Below, piece after piece: positions 1 through 8,544 of a DNA stretch of 56,043 nt; position 1 is the first letter of the stretch; each line of letters opens with the position of its first letter. The stretch is from contig CABYND010000012.1 in the NCBI GenBank assembly GCA_902520195.1, forward strand, positions 1 to 56,043. Reading direction: 5' to 3'. The notes beneath the pieces were generated by a model. That model searched no databases. It had not been told where the DNA came from and saw only the letters and a program-made list of their open reading frames with translations. A program made the translations under genes and the position numbers. The DNA is from Halieaceae bacterium (GTDB lineage: Bacteria; Pseudomonadota; Gammaproteobacteria; Pseudomonadales; Halieaceae).

Positions 1-362
1 ATCCTAAGCTATTTTCGTGCCCATTGAGCAAATTGGGTTAATTACAATAATTTGCGCTTTTGCCCCCCAACTCTAATAGAGATTTTTGCACCAGCGTGGA
101 CGGGCGGCCGCACATTTCGCACCAAGCTAAAGCGTCGGCAGAGACATTTTCCTATTTTTTTGCAGATTTAATCAGCATCTTGTTGAGGTCTTCAGTCTGA
201 ATGAAACTTGCTAGCTGCTGGATAGCATATTGTTATGGTGATCGATGCGTGCTTGCCGTTCTGCCCGCTATGGGTCAGTCCCGCGGCGCTATGTCGCTAG
301 CATTAGCGAAATAAAAAGCTCACTAACGCAAGAAATTCAAACTCTTGAAAACGAAAGTAACG
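1..362. other. left-edge stretch without a gene
   Basis: No reading frame here looks like a real protein. The DNA is AT-rich with scattered homopolymers. None of the repeats found at 4.2-23.8 kb occurs here, and I see no RNA gene. It lies downstream of the leftward permease gene, so it may hold that gene's 3' untranslated region, but I see no clear terminator hairpin. Confidence 0.4.
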
Positions 363-1757
363 CTAGCTGTCATGAGGCTTGGACATCAAGCCGGACAGAT
401 TTACCGAATTAGGCCTGGATTTCAGCACCCTGCCAGCAACTGACGCCCAAAGGAGATAGATGATGAAAACCAATAAAAAAGTGGGGAGGAAGGATCCTAT
501 GGGGCTTTGAACGTGATAGCTCATTATGTGGGAGAAAATTGCTCCAAAAAGCCAGATTAAAAGACCCGCCGGATTATAGCCGCCATTAAACCAATATTTA
601 CCGCCCTCCAATAACAAAATATCCCGGTCGTAACATCCGCGGTTAACGAAGTAATAGTCGGCGACCATAATCGCAAAAACAGGGATAAAAATTCCGCCTA
701 TTAAGGTTAAAAAGTCCGCGAAAGCATCTAGCAAAGGTAACCAAGCACAGCCAAGAATCGCTGATAAGCCAACAATTAGAGTAGTCGGAAGAAACTTCAG
801 CCTTCGATTTCGACGTAGATTAACTATCGAAGCAACCATCCCATAAATGCACAAAACATTTGTCGCCATTACCGAGAGGAAAAATATGATTGCAACCGGT
901 AACCCGAAAGCAGAGACAATTGGGATAGGGCTGAAACTCGCAAACTCGCGGCCGTCGAGGATTACGTAGGCGAGAGCTGTGGCTCCAAAACTCATGGACA
1001 GCGTTGTCGAGAGAACATACCCCAATCCAGTCCCAACCATACTGGCCCTCTCAGACACCGCTCTTCTGCATATCTCGGCTGACAGCACGGTCCAAGAAAC
1101 AGCAGTAGCCACTACGACATCTAAGACTGAAAAAACGTTCCACCCAAGATTAGTATCAACTTCTAAATTTACGAAGTCGTGCAAATCGTAATCAGAGAAA
1201 GCTCCATAGAGTGCGAAATACATCACCGCCAGAATGGAAACCGCGAAGAGAGGCTCCACGACTGTCAGCCCACGATGTCCAAAAATCGCGAGGCAAACTA
1301 CTGCGACCTGACAACTCATCGAGAGTAGAATTGGATTGGAGAACCCAATGAGGGGACTTAAGTAATGATCTAAAGTAACGCCAGCAAGCATCGCTTGAAC
1401 CCACGCCCAGCCCATCAATATTCCAACGTTGATCGTTGTTGGAATAGTAGCTCCACGTAGCCCAAGAGCCCCCTTAGTGAGAGCCATCGTTGGCAAACCG
1501 GTTCTTGTGCCCATGTTGCCAACCAAAACAAGAACCGCACCACCGAACAAAGATCCAACAGCAATGAGGCCCAGAGCCGCATGCCAAGCCACACCGGGAA
1601 TGAATAATGTGCCCGTTAATTGTGTGGTAACGACAAGATTACCGGCTAGCCATATCATGCATATCCGAAATAACGAGTCACTCCCCGAAACCGGGCCTGA
1701 TTCCCCTTGAGTGTTCTCGAATTTTTCATTTAGCTGATTCCAGAAACCACTTTTCAT
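363..1757 (-). CDS. NCS1-family nucleobase/cation symporter
   Basis: A 464-residue integral membrane protein with about twelve hydrophobic segments and a short polar N-terminus. The early segment around GNMGTRTGLPTMALTKGALG resembles the substrate-facing region of NCS1 permeases (CodB/cytosine-purine type), and the length is normal for the family. Known family role: proton- or sodium-coupled uptake of cytosine, purines, allantoin or hydantoins across the inner membrane. It is divergent from an exported amidohydrolase at 2208-3695, so a shared transport-and-hydrolysis role for a cyclic amide is plausible inference. The substrate cannot be read from the sequence. The start is the ATG at 1757 with an AAGG-like site just upstream. 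Confidence 0.8.
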   Translation of the reverse strand: MKSGFWNQLNEKFENTQGESGPVSGSDSLFRICMIWLAGNLVVTTQLTGTLFIPGVAWHAALGLIAVGSLFGGAVLVLVGNMGTRTGLPTMALTKGALGLRGATIPTTINVGILMGWAWVQAMLAGVTLDHYLSPLIGFSNPILLSMSCQVAVVCLAIFGHRGLTVVEPLFAVSILAVMYFALYGAFSDYDLHDFVNLEVDTNLGWNVFSVLDVVVATAVSWTVLSAEICRRAVSERASMVGTGLGYVLSTTLSMSFGATALAYVILDGREFASFSPIPIVSAFGLPVAIIFFLSVMATNVLCIYGMVASIVNLRRNRRLKFLPTTLIVGLSAILGCAWLPLLDAFADFLTLIGGIFIPVFAIMVADYYFVNRGCYDRDILLLEGGKYWFNGGYNPAGLLIWLFGAIFSHIMSYHVQSPIGSFLPTFLLVFIIYLLWASVAGRVLKSRPNSVNLSGLMSKPHDS

Positions 1758-2132
1758 ACCTTTTTGTGAACCTCTACTTCGTTGTGCGCATTGTTATTGC
1801 GTCGCAAATTTTGTCGATGCACCGCAGATGGACGCAAATTGTCAACGCAAAATCTCCGGTGCCTGTGCCAACCACAGTATCGCTGAGCTGCTTAGCTTAT
1901 AAAATTGCTAACTCAACGGCTCTGGCTGGAGGCAAATTACAGTCATCAAGCGAATAAAAAATCTGTTGGGACAAACAAGTCTCAACAAAGCCATGGAGGA
2001 CAGCGCAGCAGACGATCTGCGAGGCGAGAAAAAATTGAATAAATTGCAATGTAATGAGACTCGCCTGGTGGGAGCGTTGTAAATTTGCATCGCGCCGTTT
2101 TCCTTTAATTACTTGTCAAAATTGGCAAGAGT
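1758..2132. other. divergent intergenic region
   Basis: About 375 bp between the leftward permease and the rightward amidohydrolase, so it should carry promoters for both. I see only loosely promoter-like AT-rich stretches and no operator palindrome I would defend. No small gene is convincing. Confidence 0.35.
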
Positions 2133-2207
2133 TTGGTTGACTTGTGTTTACGACCCGCAACATCTGTATCGTTGCCTTGTGTGCAATTAATCATCGGCTG
2201 GTGTCTT

Positions 2208-3695
2208 GTGATTTTTATTAGTCTCCGAACAAGCGTTATTTTTCTGCTATGCATTGTCTTTTCCATTGGTTCCGTGCTTGGTAAAGCTGAGCAAGTCGCT
2301 TACGTCGGTGCCTCGATCATAGATGGTAACGGAGGAGCGCCGGTGGTTGACGGAGTTATTGTCACTGACGGAAAGTTTATTCTTGCGGTTGGGCCGAAAG
2401 ACTCCGTTGACGTGCCTGCGCATGCGAACGTTGTGAATGTTGAAGGTGGCTTCATTGTTCCCGGTTTTATAGATGGAAATGTTCATTTCTTTCCTTGGCC
2501 CAGTTGGACTTACATAGAATTCTTGGCACGTTATGAGGGTCGTTTTGAGGAAATTATTGAAGAGGGTGCCCAAATTGCGCTTTCATATGGTGTGACAACC
2601 GCCTTCGATTCGATGGGTCCAGTGATACCCGGACTAAATGTTCGGGATCGGATAAACCGAGGTGAAATTGTGGGCCCTAGGCTATTTATTGCTGGAAACA
2701 TTGTTGGTTTCAGGGCTGTTTTTACGACTGTCGAATCTATCAAATCTGCTAGTAGCGCCTTCCAAGCGAGAATAAATGCGTTGTTTGAGATGAATGTTGG
2801 CCCCGATCTTGTTTGGATGAGCCCAGAGCAAATTTACGCCGAGATGTATGAATATGCCGACTTGGTAGATTTCGTGAAGGTTGGTGTGACCGGTGACGGG
2901 CCTCCTTTGAATAGTGAAATTGGACAAGGGAATATTTTGAGATTTACTCCGGCGCAACTGAGGGCCATGGTCGCAGCTGTCCATGACAGGGGTAAAAAAA
3001 TACAATCTCATACTGGGTCGGCAGAGTCGCTGCGTGTGACAGTAGAGGCCGGTTTCGATATGGCTCAGCATTGCGCCCACACGAGATCATCTCGCATTTA
3101 CGATTCCACCATAGCCTTGATGAAGGAAACCGGATTTTTTTGCGGAACCCAGTGGGCGCCGCTAAAAGAGGACGAAAAAGTTCAATTGCGGGAGAAAACT
3201 TATGCGAGTAAACATTCTCCAGTCGGGCGCTCATCTGTGGACTTTGCTTTAGATAATGCAATCCGCCTTATTAATGCGGGTGTTCCTCAATTAATGACAA
3301 CAGATACCGGTACCATTGATCCGGATGTTCGGCAGGATTGGGGCCCAAACGGCCTCGGTGGACTCGGTGGCGGAGCTTCGGGTGTTGGCGAGGATCACTT
3401 CCTCAATATGCGCGCTATGAGAGAGAGAGGAATGACGCCGATGATGGTTATTCAAGCTGCAACCAAAAATGTCGCTGCGGCTTATGGAAAACTTGATTTG
3501 TTTGGCACGTTGGAACCGGGGAAGTTGGCCGATTTTGTCCTGTTAGAGGCTAACCCATTGTCGGATATTGAACATATGCGAAGTGTTAAGATGGTTGTTA
3601 AGGAAGGGCAGCAGATTGATAGAACGAAGTTGCCCACTAATCCTATTCTGACGTCAACGGAAGCAGGCAGCCCTGGATTATTTCGTACACGATGA
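2208..3695 (+). CDS. exported amidohydrolase-superfamily protein
   Basis: An imidazolonepropionase/dihydroorotase-like amidohydrolase. After a hydrophobic signal sequence comes the N-terminal beta-sandwich start (YVGASIIDGNG), the metal-site strand PGFIDGNVH, a likely bridging-lysine strand DFVKVGVTGD, histidine strands QSHTGSAES and AQHCAH, the catalytic-Asp region TTDTGT, and the C-terminal LEPGKLADFVLLEANPL. The usual HxH on the first strand is N-x-H here, so one metal ligand is replaced. The frame stays open back to a TTG at 2133. I prefer the GTG at 2208 because it begins a normal signal peptide (ISLRTSVIFLLCIVFSIGS), although neither start has a strong ribosome site. It is probably periplasmic. 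The divergent permease suggests amide or nucleobase breakdown. The substrate is unknown. Confidence 0.75.
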   Translation: MIFISLRTSVIFLLCIVFSIGSVLGKAEQVAYVGASIIDGNGGAPVVDGVIVTDGKFILAVGPKDSVDVPAHANVVNVEGGFIVPGFIDGNVHFFPWPSWTYIEFLARYEGRFEEIIEEGAQIALSYGVTTAFDSMGPVIPGLNVRDRINRGEIVGPRLFIAGNIVGFRAVFTTVESIKSASSAFQARINALFEMNVGPDLVWMSPEQIYAEMYEYADLVDFVKVGVTGDGPPLNSEIGQGNILRFTPAQLRAMVAAVHDRGKKIQSHTGSAESLRVTVEAGFDMAQHCAHTRSSRIYDSTIALMKETGFFCGTQWAPLKEDEKVQLREKTYASKHSPVGRSSVDFALDNAIRLINAGVPQLMTTDTGTIDPDVRQDWGPNGLGGLGGGASGVGEDHFLNMRAMRERGMTPMMVIQAATKNVAAAYGKLDLFGTLEPGKLADFVLLEANPLSDIEHMRSVKMVVKEGQQIDRTKLPTNPILTSTEAGSPGLFRTR

Positions 3696-4215
3696 AATTC
3701 ATTGCCTGCGCGTTTCTATCCTGTGGCGAGGACCATATTTGCAGTGAAGGCGTTCGATTCATTGTGAGGGATACCCAGGCAGGTAAGTACTACCGAGGGT
3801 TTGATCTATCGGTGCAGTTGTTTGGAGGAGATACTTGGGCAACGGTGAACATAATCACGACGCCTTTTGGTTCGGCTGATGCCGCCATCACTGGTCGCAA
3901 TTGACTGGCAGCACCGACGGAAAAGACAAGCCTGAATTGCGGCTCAACCGTTACCGACTCGACGTGGCTGATTGCCAAGATAATTTATACTAGGCTGGAA
4001 AAGAGAGGGGTGGTCGCCCGCTTAGCTGCTTGATTAGATGTGCGCACATCACTAGGTTCGCGATATTCACCATACCCAGCCGTTTCCTTCATACGCAATC
4101 AGAATGGTTCTCAGCACGAGGCAGCTAAATACATATTTTTGTTTCATGGCGATAACAGGTGAAAGATGCCTCGTTTTTAATGGGCTATAGTTTCGGCTGC
4201 AACAGTTTTTTCAAA
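3696..4215. other. gap before the cassette array
   Basis: About 520 bp with no convincing gene. A 70-codon frame (3692-3904, plus) starts at an ATGA overlap with the amidohydrolase stop, but it shows no domain, signal peptide or composition that persuades me. From about 3905 the sequence is non-coding up to the first copy of the array repeat at 4216. Confidence 0.4.
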
Positions 4216-4274
4216 CATATCTGGGCGGTGACCATCACAATCACAACGGCGGTTAGCCCCCCCGGGGGGGTGTT
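4216..4274 (+). repeat. array boundary repeat, copy 1 (heads tRNA module 1)
   Basis: First copy of the ~60-bp boundary repeat. It reads CATATCTGGGCGGTGACC, then ATCACAATCACAACG, then GGTTAGC, and ends in a run of C followed by an equal run of G that can fold on itself. The parts GGGCGGT(A/G)ACC and GGTTAGCCC form an interrupted inverted repeat around a ~17-nt loop. It continues into a TTCTAGTGACAAATAGGTGA block shared with modules 2 and 3, then a less conserved ~100 bp, and ends at the tRNA-Leu fragment at 4402-4457. The whole module is about 242 bp. Confidence 0.9.
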
Positions 4275-4401
4275 CTAGTGACAAATAGGTGACACACCCA
4301 GCTACACCCAACGCGGCTCAGTGCAGCAAAAATGGCGTGATAACTGGAGTTTGTGTTGCGATGAGCTGCACTGGAATGTAACGGGAGTAGGGTGCCAAGC
4401 A

Positions 4402-4457
4402 CTTAAAATCCCCCGGCCATTGCGGCCGTGCCGGTTCAAGTCCGGCCCCGGGCACCA
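4402..4457 (+). repeat. tRNA-Leu(UAA) 3' fragment, copy 1 (att-like)
   Basis: 56 bp matching the 3' part of a bacterial tRNA-Leu. It has the anticodon loop CTTAAAA (anticodon TAA), a long variable arm GGCC-ATTGC-GGCC, the T arm GCCGG-TTCAAGT-CCGGC, the acceptor strand CCCGGGC, and ACCA. The 5' half of a tRNA is absent, so this is not a functional gene. A 3' tRNA end beginning exactly at the anticodon loop is what tyrosine-recombinase islands leave at their junctions (established knowledge). A decayed integrase starts 180 bp downstream. This is the copy closest to an intact tRNA end. Confidence 0.88.
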
Positions 4458-4636
4458 TATAAAATACTGATAAATAATATAAAAATAAGAATTACAGCCA
4501 AAGACAAGCTTGTTCATTGTGGCGCTTAAAAAGCCTGCTGACGCTCTGCTGACAGTTGTGTTATCGGGTTTGAAAAGATGGCCCCGCGTTGCGCGAACAA
4601 CCGGAGCCGTGGCGAACAGTAACAAGGAGTGTTGGC

Positions 4637-5695
4637 ATGGCCGAGTCTATCAGCCTTATGGCTCGTATTTCAGTACCCGGCATCTATAAGTTGCCCAGTG
4701 GTCTGTTCTTAGTCCGTATTCGGATGAGATTTGGCTCCGCAAGTCAGTCCTTCACCAGCATGTCCTCTGCCAAAAGATGGCAACGAGCCACCGCCATTGG
4801 TTTGGAGGATGTCACCTTGGCAATTCATAAGGGTGCTGTCATGCCAAAGTAGGAGATGCTTCGGCAGACCAGCCAGATTGTTACGGTCTTTTAAGCGATT
4901 GAGCGGTTCACACAATCGGGAGACTGCAAAGTAAAGCCCAGCATCCTGCGCTTCATCAATGAGGGTATGGGTGAGGTAGCAGTGACTGACGTTGATAAGG
5001 CTGCCATCGTGCATTTCCTTGACATTTATAGTGAAGGAAAAGCGCCAAGTACCCGTAATCGCGACATAAGTGCTGTGAGTTCAGTGCTGAAGTTCTGCAC
5101 CCAGCGGGATTGGATAGCGTTTAGCCCCGCATCTCTGGTCACAAAGCAGTCTGAGGCTGGCAATGAGCGTGACCGGGTTATTACTGTGGATGTGGAGACT
5201 GCCTTACAAGATGCCTGTGATTAACAGGATAGGGTGCTTGGCCATATCTTCGCGATGTTAATGGCCACTGGTGCGAGGACAAGCGAAATCACCGGTCTGC
5301 GCTGGCGTGACGCGGATATTAAGAACAAAACTATCCGGCTGAGTTCGTCGTCCACCAAAAACAAGCAAGCTCGGACACTATTTGTCGCCGGTAGAGCATG
5401 GGGCAGACTAGACGAGCATTCCAAGATTAGGCCAATCAGCGATGATTCACTCGTTTTCCCCTACTACACTGGAGCAGAATACCCGGCCACCCGAGCCTTC
5501 AGGAAGGCGTCCAACCGCATTGGTTATGACTGGTTCATCCCTCATTTGACGAGGCATACGTGGGCCTCTCGCGTCTCCACGATGCCGGGAATGACCGTTC
5601 AGAGGCTGTGTCAGTTGGCTGGTTGGAGTTCTTGGCAGATGGCCCAGCGATGCGCCCATGCCATGCAGTCAGATAATCATGATGTGATGGCTTAG
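4637..5695 (+). pseudogene. decayed tyrosine recombinase (integrase)
   Basis: Remains of a phage/island-type integrase. It starts at the ATG at 4637, about 8 bases after AAGGAG. Seen in order: an N-terminal arm (SGLFLVRIRMRFG, then a FTSMSSAKRW-like stretch), stops near 4850 and 4900, the core-binding domain (4967-5224, STRNRDISAVSSVLKF), another stop at 5222-5224, and the catalytic domain (5234-5695). That domain keeps the first Arg (ATGARTSEITGLRW) and the HxxR box (HLTRHTWASR). Where the Tyr nucleophile is expected (usual RYAH) it has RCAH. Several stops plus loss of the Tyr make it almost surely inactive. It follows a tRNA-Leu 3' fragment, the usual place for an island integrase, and probably inserted the island originally. 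Confidence 0.85.
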
Positions 5696-5715
5696 TTGGC
5701 CAAGCAGTACTCCTG

Positions 5716-5871
5716 ATGGGCAAGGTGATCACGAGAAAAGAGCTCGAGGCTCTAGAAGAAAAGTTCCCATTGCCGGATGGCCGCCTACTGTGTTCCCAAA
5801 GCGAGTCCGAGCGTGCCATCGAGGCTCTTATGCGCGCGGCATGGCTTGGGCGCATGTCGCGATTAACCTGA
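5716..5871 (+). CDS. small unknown ORF after the integrase
   Basis: A 51-codon frame beginning MGKVITRKELEALEEKF, with a charged helical look, 20 bp after the integrase remnant. A different frame (5790-6134) is also open and overlaps it. I cannot tell which, if either, is translated. It may be part of the same decayed element. No family recognised. Confidence 0.25.
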   Translation: MGKVITRKELEALEEKFPLPDGRLLCSQSESERAIEALMRAAWLGRMSRLT

Positions 5872-6229
5872 AATTATTAACCCAAGATTGGGCGGGCTCA
5901 CTGGACGGTTGGGTGCGTGAAGGGATGCTCACAGGCGGGCCTCGTGACTTCAGCATTTTTTATGAACTACACAGCGCAACGTTGCGTTTGGATGACTCAC
6001 TGGCGTACGAAAAAGAGAAATCAAAGCTCCGAAAAGGAGGGGAGAGCAGTGGGAAAACTCGTCCGGCGGCTGGAAACCAGACTGCGATAGCAAGTTCCGA
6101 GAGGTCGATTGGGGCCAAGCTCCATATGACGTAAGGGTCAAACTTAATATTGATTGAAGTTGAGCCAGCTTACATCGGCGGTCTGTTTTACGGACTAGCC
6201 CTCTGACATAGCCACTCACATTAGCCTCC
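5872..6229. other. remnant DNA between integrase and first cassette
   Basis: No gene I can defend. Near 6200-6229 the sequence (CTGACATAGCC, then ACTCACATTAGCC) looks like a partial duplicate of the promoter-like repeat that follows at 6230. A tail of boundary repeat may have been joined there. Confidence 0.35.
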
Positions 6230-6280
6230 CACATTTGCTCTGACATGACCTCTCACATTGAGATAGTCCTGCGGTAAGCT
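6230..6280 (+). promoter_or_regulatory. promoter-like array repeat, copy 1
   Basis: 51 bp shared with 21707-21757 and 11379-11427. It contains CTGACA (6240-6245) and GATAGT (6262-6267) 16 bp apart, a reasonable sigma-70 -35/-10 pair, and ends GCGGTAAGCT. Elsewhere the repeat ends 6-7 bp before an ATG. Here the matching ATG has become ATC and the MFS gene starts about 30 bp further on. Promoter function is inference. Confidence 0.6.
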
Positions 6281-6312
6281 CAGGGCATCATTCTCGGTAC
6301 TTTTTTTGTCCG

Positions 6313-7653
6313 GTGCTGCCGAGTCAGCCGCTCCTTGTAAGCCTTTCCTGTATTGTGTTCACGGGAGCTCTACCGAACAATGGAGTAGATCAACTGAAAA
6401 CTCGCTTCCATCCAGCCTGGCTAGTCGCCGCGGTGACCTTTCTGGTGTTGTTGACCTCTGCCGCCTTCCGCTCGTCAGTGGGCGTATTGGTGATTCCTTT
6501 TGAAGTCGAGTTTGATTGGCCGCGATCCACTACGTCCTTAGCGGTGGCTCTTAACCTAACTCTCTATGGCCTTGCCGCACCCTTTGCGACTACGTTAATG
6601 GAACATATGGGCGTTCGTAATGTAATCGCGTCCGCCTTGGGCCTGATAGCCCTGGGTACAGCACTCACCACCATAATGACAGAACCTTGGCACCTCATAA
6701 TATTGTGGGGAGTTTTTGTAGGCCTAGGTGTTGGCGCAACTGCTTTGGTGTTTGGCTCACTAGTTGTTACCCGTTGGTTCAGTCGTCATCAGGGTCTGAT
6801 GCTCGGAGTAATGGGTGCTGCTTGGGCAACCGGCCAACTAATATTTCTTCCCATTATTGCCCATAGCGTCAATATATCAGGATGGAGGACAGCATCGCTT
6901 ACTATTGCTGGAGCATCTCTCTGCTTGATACCAATCGTATGTTTAGTGCTGCGTGATCGGCCAAGCGATATAGGGCAATTGCCGTATGGTTCGGATCTAC
7001 ATCGGCCGCTGACTCCGGAATACAACGTACATAGCGGGATCCTAAAAGCTGCGGCTAGCTCAGTGAAAATATTAAGAGAGGTTATAGCCAGCAAAAGTTT
7101 TTGGATCTTAGCTTGCACTTTTTTCGTTTGTGGCTGGACTACGAACGGAATCATTTCAACGCACTTTATCCCAGCAGCTCAAGACGAGGGTCTACCCCCA
7201 ACGGCAGCAGCATCTTTGCTTGCAGTTGTTGGCGTCTTCGATTTAATTGGCACAATCGGCTCAGGCTGGCTCACTGATAGATTTGATCCGCGCAAACTGC
7301 TCTCTATCTACTATGGCTTGCGTGGTCTTGCGCTCGTTGCAATGCCCATGATTTTAGGGCCGTCGGTTGAGCCCTCGATGCTCGTCGTGATGATGTTATT
7401 TGGTTTGGATTGGGTCGCAACAGTGCCGCCGACAGCCGTGCTTAGTACGAGGATTTTCGGCGCAAAGGCGGGTGTGGTTGTTTTCGCCTGGGTCTTTGCA
7501 TTTCACATGATTGGAGCTGCTGTCGCGGCGTTGTTAAGTGGAGTTATTCGAGACATCAGTGGCGATTATTTGATCGCATGGCTATTAGCTGGATCTCTCG
7601 CGCTGGTGGCCGCAATCGCCCCCTTGGCATTGCCCAGGCATCTCACTCAATAG
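6313..7653 (+). CDS. MFS transporter
   Basis: About 12 hydrophobic segments over 446 codons. The loop between helices 2 and 3 carries a weak MFS signature (MEHMGVRNVI), and a later loop has SGWLTDRFDPRKLLS, the typical D-R-[F]-x-x-R-K pattern. It resembles the oxalate/formate or monocarboxylate-type (OFA) MFS proteins in length and arrangement. The called start is a GTG at 6313. The first ~30 residues are not typical, and no in-frame ATG occurs before the first helices, so the true start is unsure. It is the first cassette-like gene of the array: promoter repeat upstream, degraded boundary repeat (7691-7734) 38 bp after its stop. Substrate unknown. Confidence 0.75.
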   Translation: MLPSQPLLVSLSCIVFTGALPNNGVDQLKTRFHPAWLVAAVTFLVLLTSAAFRSSVGVLVIPFEVEFDWPRSTTSLAVALNLTLYGLAAPFATTLMEHMGVRNVIASALGLIALGTALTTIMTEPWHLIILWGVFVGLGVGATALVFGSLVVTRWFSRHQGLMLGVMGAAWATGQLIFLPIIAHSVNISGWRTASLTIAGASLCLIPIVCLVLRDRPSDIGQLPYGSDLHRPLTPEYNVHSGILKAAASSVKILREVIASKSFWILACTFFVCGWTTNGIISTHFIPAAQDEGLPPTAAASLLAVVGVFDLIGTIGSGWLTDRFDPRKLLSIYYGLRGLALVAMPMILGPSVEPSMLVVMMLFGLDWVATVPPTAVLSTRIFGAKAGVVVFAWVFAFHMIGAAVAALLSGVIRDISGDYLIAWLLAGSLALVAAIAPLALPRHLTQ

Positions 7654-7690
7654 GCCAGAGCCCATCTGCAATAAGCTGATAGCTTCCTGA

Positions 7691-7734
7691 TATGTTTGAG
7701 CGGCAACCATCACAATCACAACAGCAGTTAGCTT
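7691..7734 (+). repeat. array boundary repeat, copy 2 (degenerate)
   Basis: TATGTTTGAGCGGCAACC, then ATCACAATCACAAC, then AGCAGTTAGC. Same orientation as the others, but without the C/G hairpin tail. It sits 38 bp after the MFS stop codon. Confidence 0.75.
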
Positions 7735-7883
7735 CTGTCTCTTGGACGTTGAAGGCTGAAATATTTCGGGTGTTGCTTGAATTTAAATCGGACTGTCTGA
7801 ACGCTCCTGCAACCAACCTTTCAGGGTTGCTACCACATCGACACCTTCTTCAAGGTTAAGAACGGTCGGCGCCGCAATCTCCG

Positions 7884-8432
7884 CTAACAACGAATGAAAT
7901 GTGTCACCCTGCACGGGGTCGTGAGGCCCCTCGAATGTTCGTCTGGGGTCAGGTATTCGGAACAGCCTCTCTCTTGTTTGTATCGTACCGACTCAAATAA
8001 CGGGACGTCTTCTGACGGCTCACGGCCTATATCATCGCCGTAGTCAGACATAATTATGTAAGCGGCAAGTGGCACCGATAAATCCCCATTGTTGATACAA
8101 AATTCCGGAAAGTTAATAAAGATATTGTCTGGGTAACCCACATGATCTACGCCAATAATCGCCCAGCAGCTGGTGCAATAGACTTGTATTGAATCGGCAC
8201 TTTCCGTTGGCTTAAACGCCCGCATCACGTGCTGTCCGTCTACGGCATCTATCAAGGACGGCAGATACACCAATTTGGGTAGGGGCAAGCATTCCCGGCC
8301 ACCATTAGCCTGTCCAAACTGGATCTTCTGACGGCACGAGTTGCACCCACACTGAAAAAGGCATGTGGCCTCGCCGCCTGCTAAGGTTATTGAACATGAA
8401 CCGCAGTAGCACGTGATGGTCGCTTTGGGCAT
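7884..8432 (-). CDS. GFA/CENP-V-type zinc protein, probable 3' frameshift
   Basis: A small zinc-binding protein of the glutathione-dependent formaldehyde-activating (GFA) superfamily. It shows the family cysteines CYCGSC near residue 8, CGCNSC near residue 28 and CTSC near residue 86. Members bind zinc in a beta-tent fold; many have no known reaction. The start at 8432 has GGAAGGGAG about 5 bases upstream. The last ~40 residues read poorly, while the neighbouring frame stays open to a stop at 7783 and reads like protein (FRIPDPRRTFEGPHDPV, later VATLKGWLQERSDSPI). I therefore suspect a single-base frameshift near 7985-8000, so the original gene would end at 7783. Sequencing error or gene decay cannot be told apart. 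Confidence 0.65.
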   Translation of the reverse strand: MPKATITCYCGSCSITLAGGEATCLFQCGCNSCRQKIQFGQANGGRECLPLPKLVYLPSLIDAVDGQHVMRAFKPTESADSIQVYCTSCWAIIGVDHVGYPDNIFINFPEFCINNGDLSVPLAAYIIMSDYGDDIGREPSEDVPLFESVRYKQERGCSEYLTPDEHSRGLTTPCRVTHFIRC

Positions 8433-8491
8433 GTGCTCCCTTCCTAAAATAACATATCGAGGGACTCACCCGTTTTCAATTACCATCCCCC

Positions 8492-8517
8492 AATGTATCT
8501 GGGCGGTAACCATCACA
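8492..8517 (+). repeat. array boundary repeat, copy 3 (truncated)
   Basis: Preceded by a C run, it reads AATGTATCTGGGCGGTAACC then ATCACA and stops. Only the left two thirds of the repeat are present. It lies between the leftward SDR and GFA genes, still in plus orientation. Confidence 0.75.
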
Positions 8518-8544
8518 TGGGTACTAGGTCGGGCACTAAGATTG

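Noticed and set aside
1-362. Continuation of the array to the left edge
   Set aside because: No copy of either array repeat or of the tRNA fragment is present before 4216.
3692-3904. 70-codon ORF overlapping the amidohydrolase stop
   Set aside because: The ATGA overlap is suggestive, but the product shows no domain, signal or protein-like composition.
4402-4457. Functional tRNA-Leu gene
   Set aside because: Only the part from the anticodon loop onward is present; the 5' acceptor strand, D arm and 5' anticodon stem are absent.
5790-6134. 114-codon ORF after the integrase
   Set aside because: It overlaps another open frame, has no clear ribosome site, and lies in decayed element DNA.
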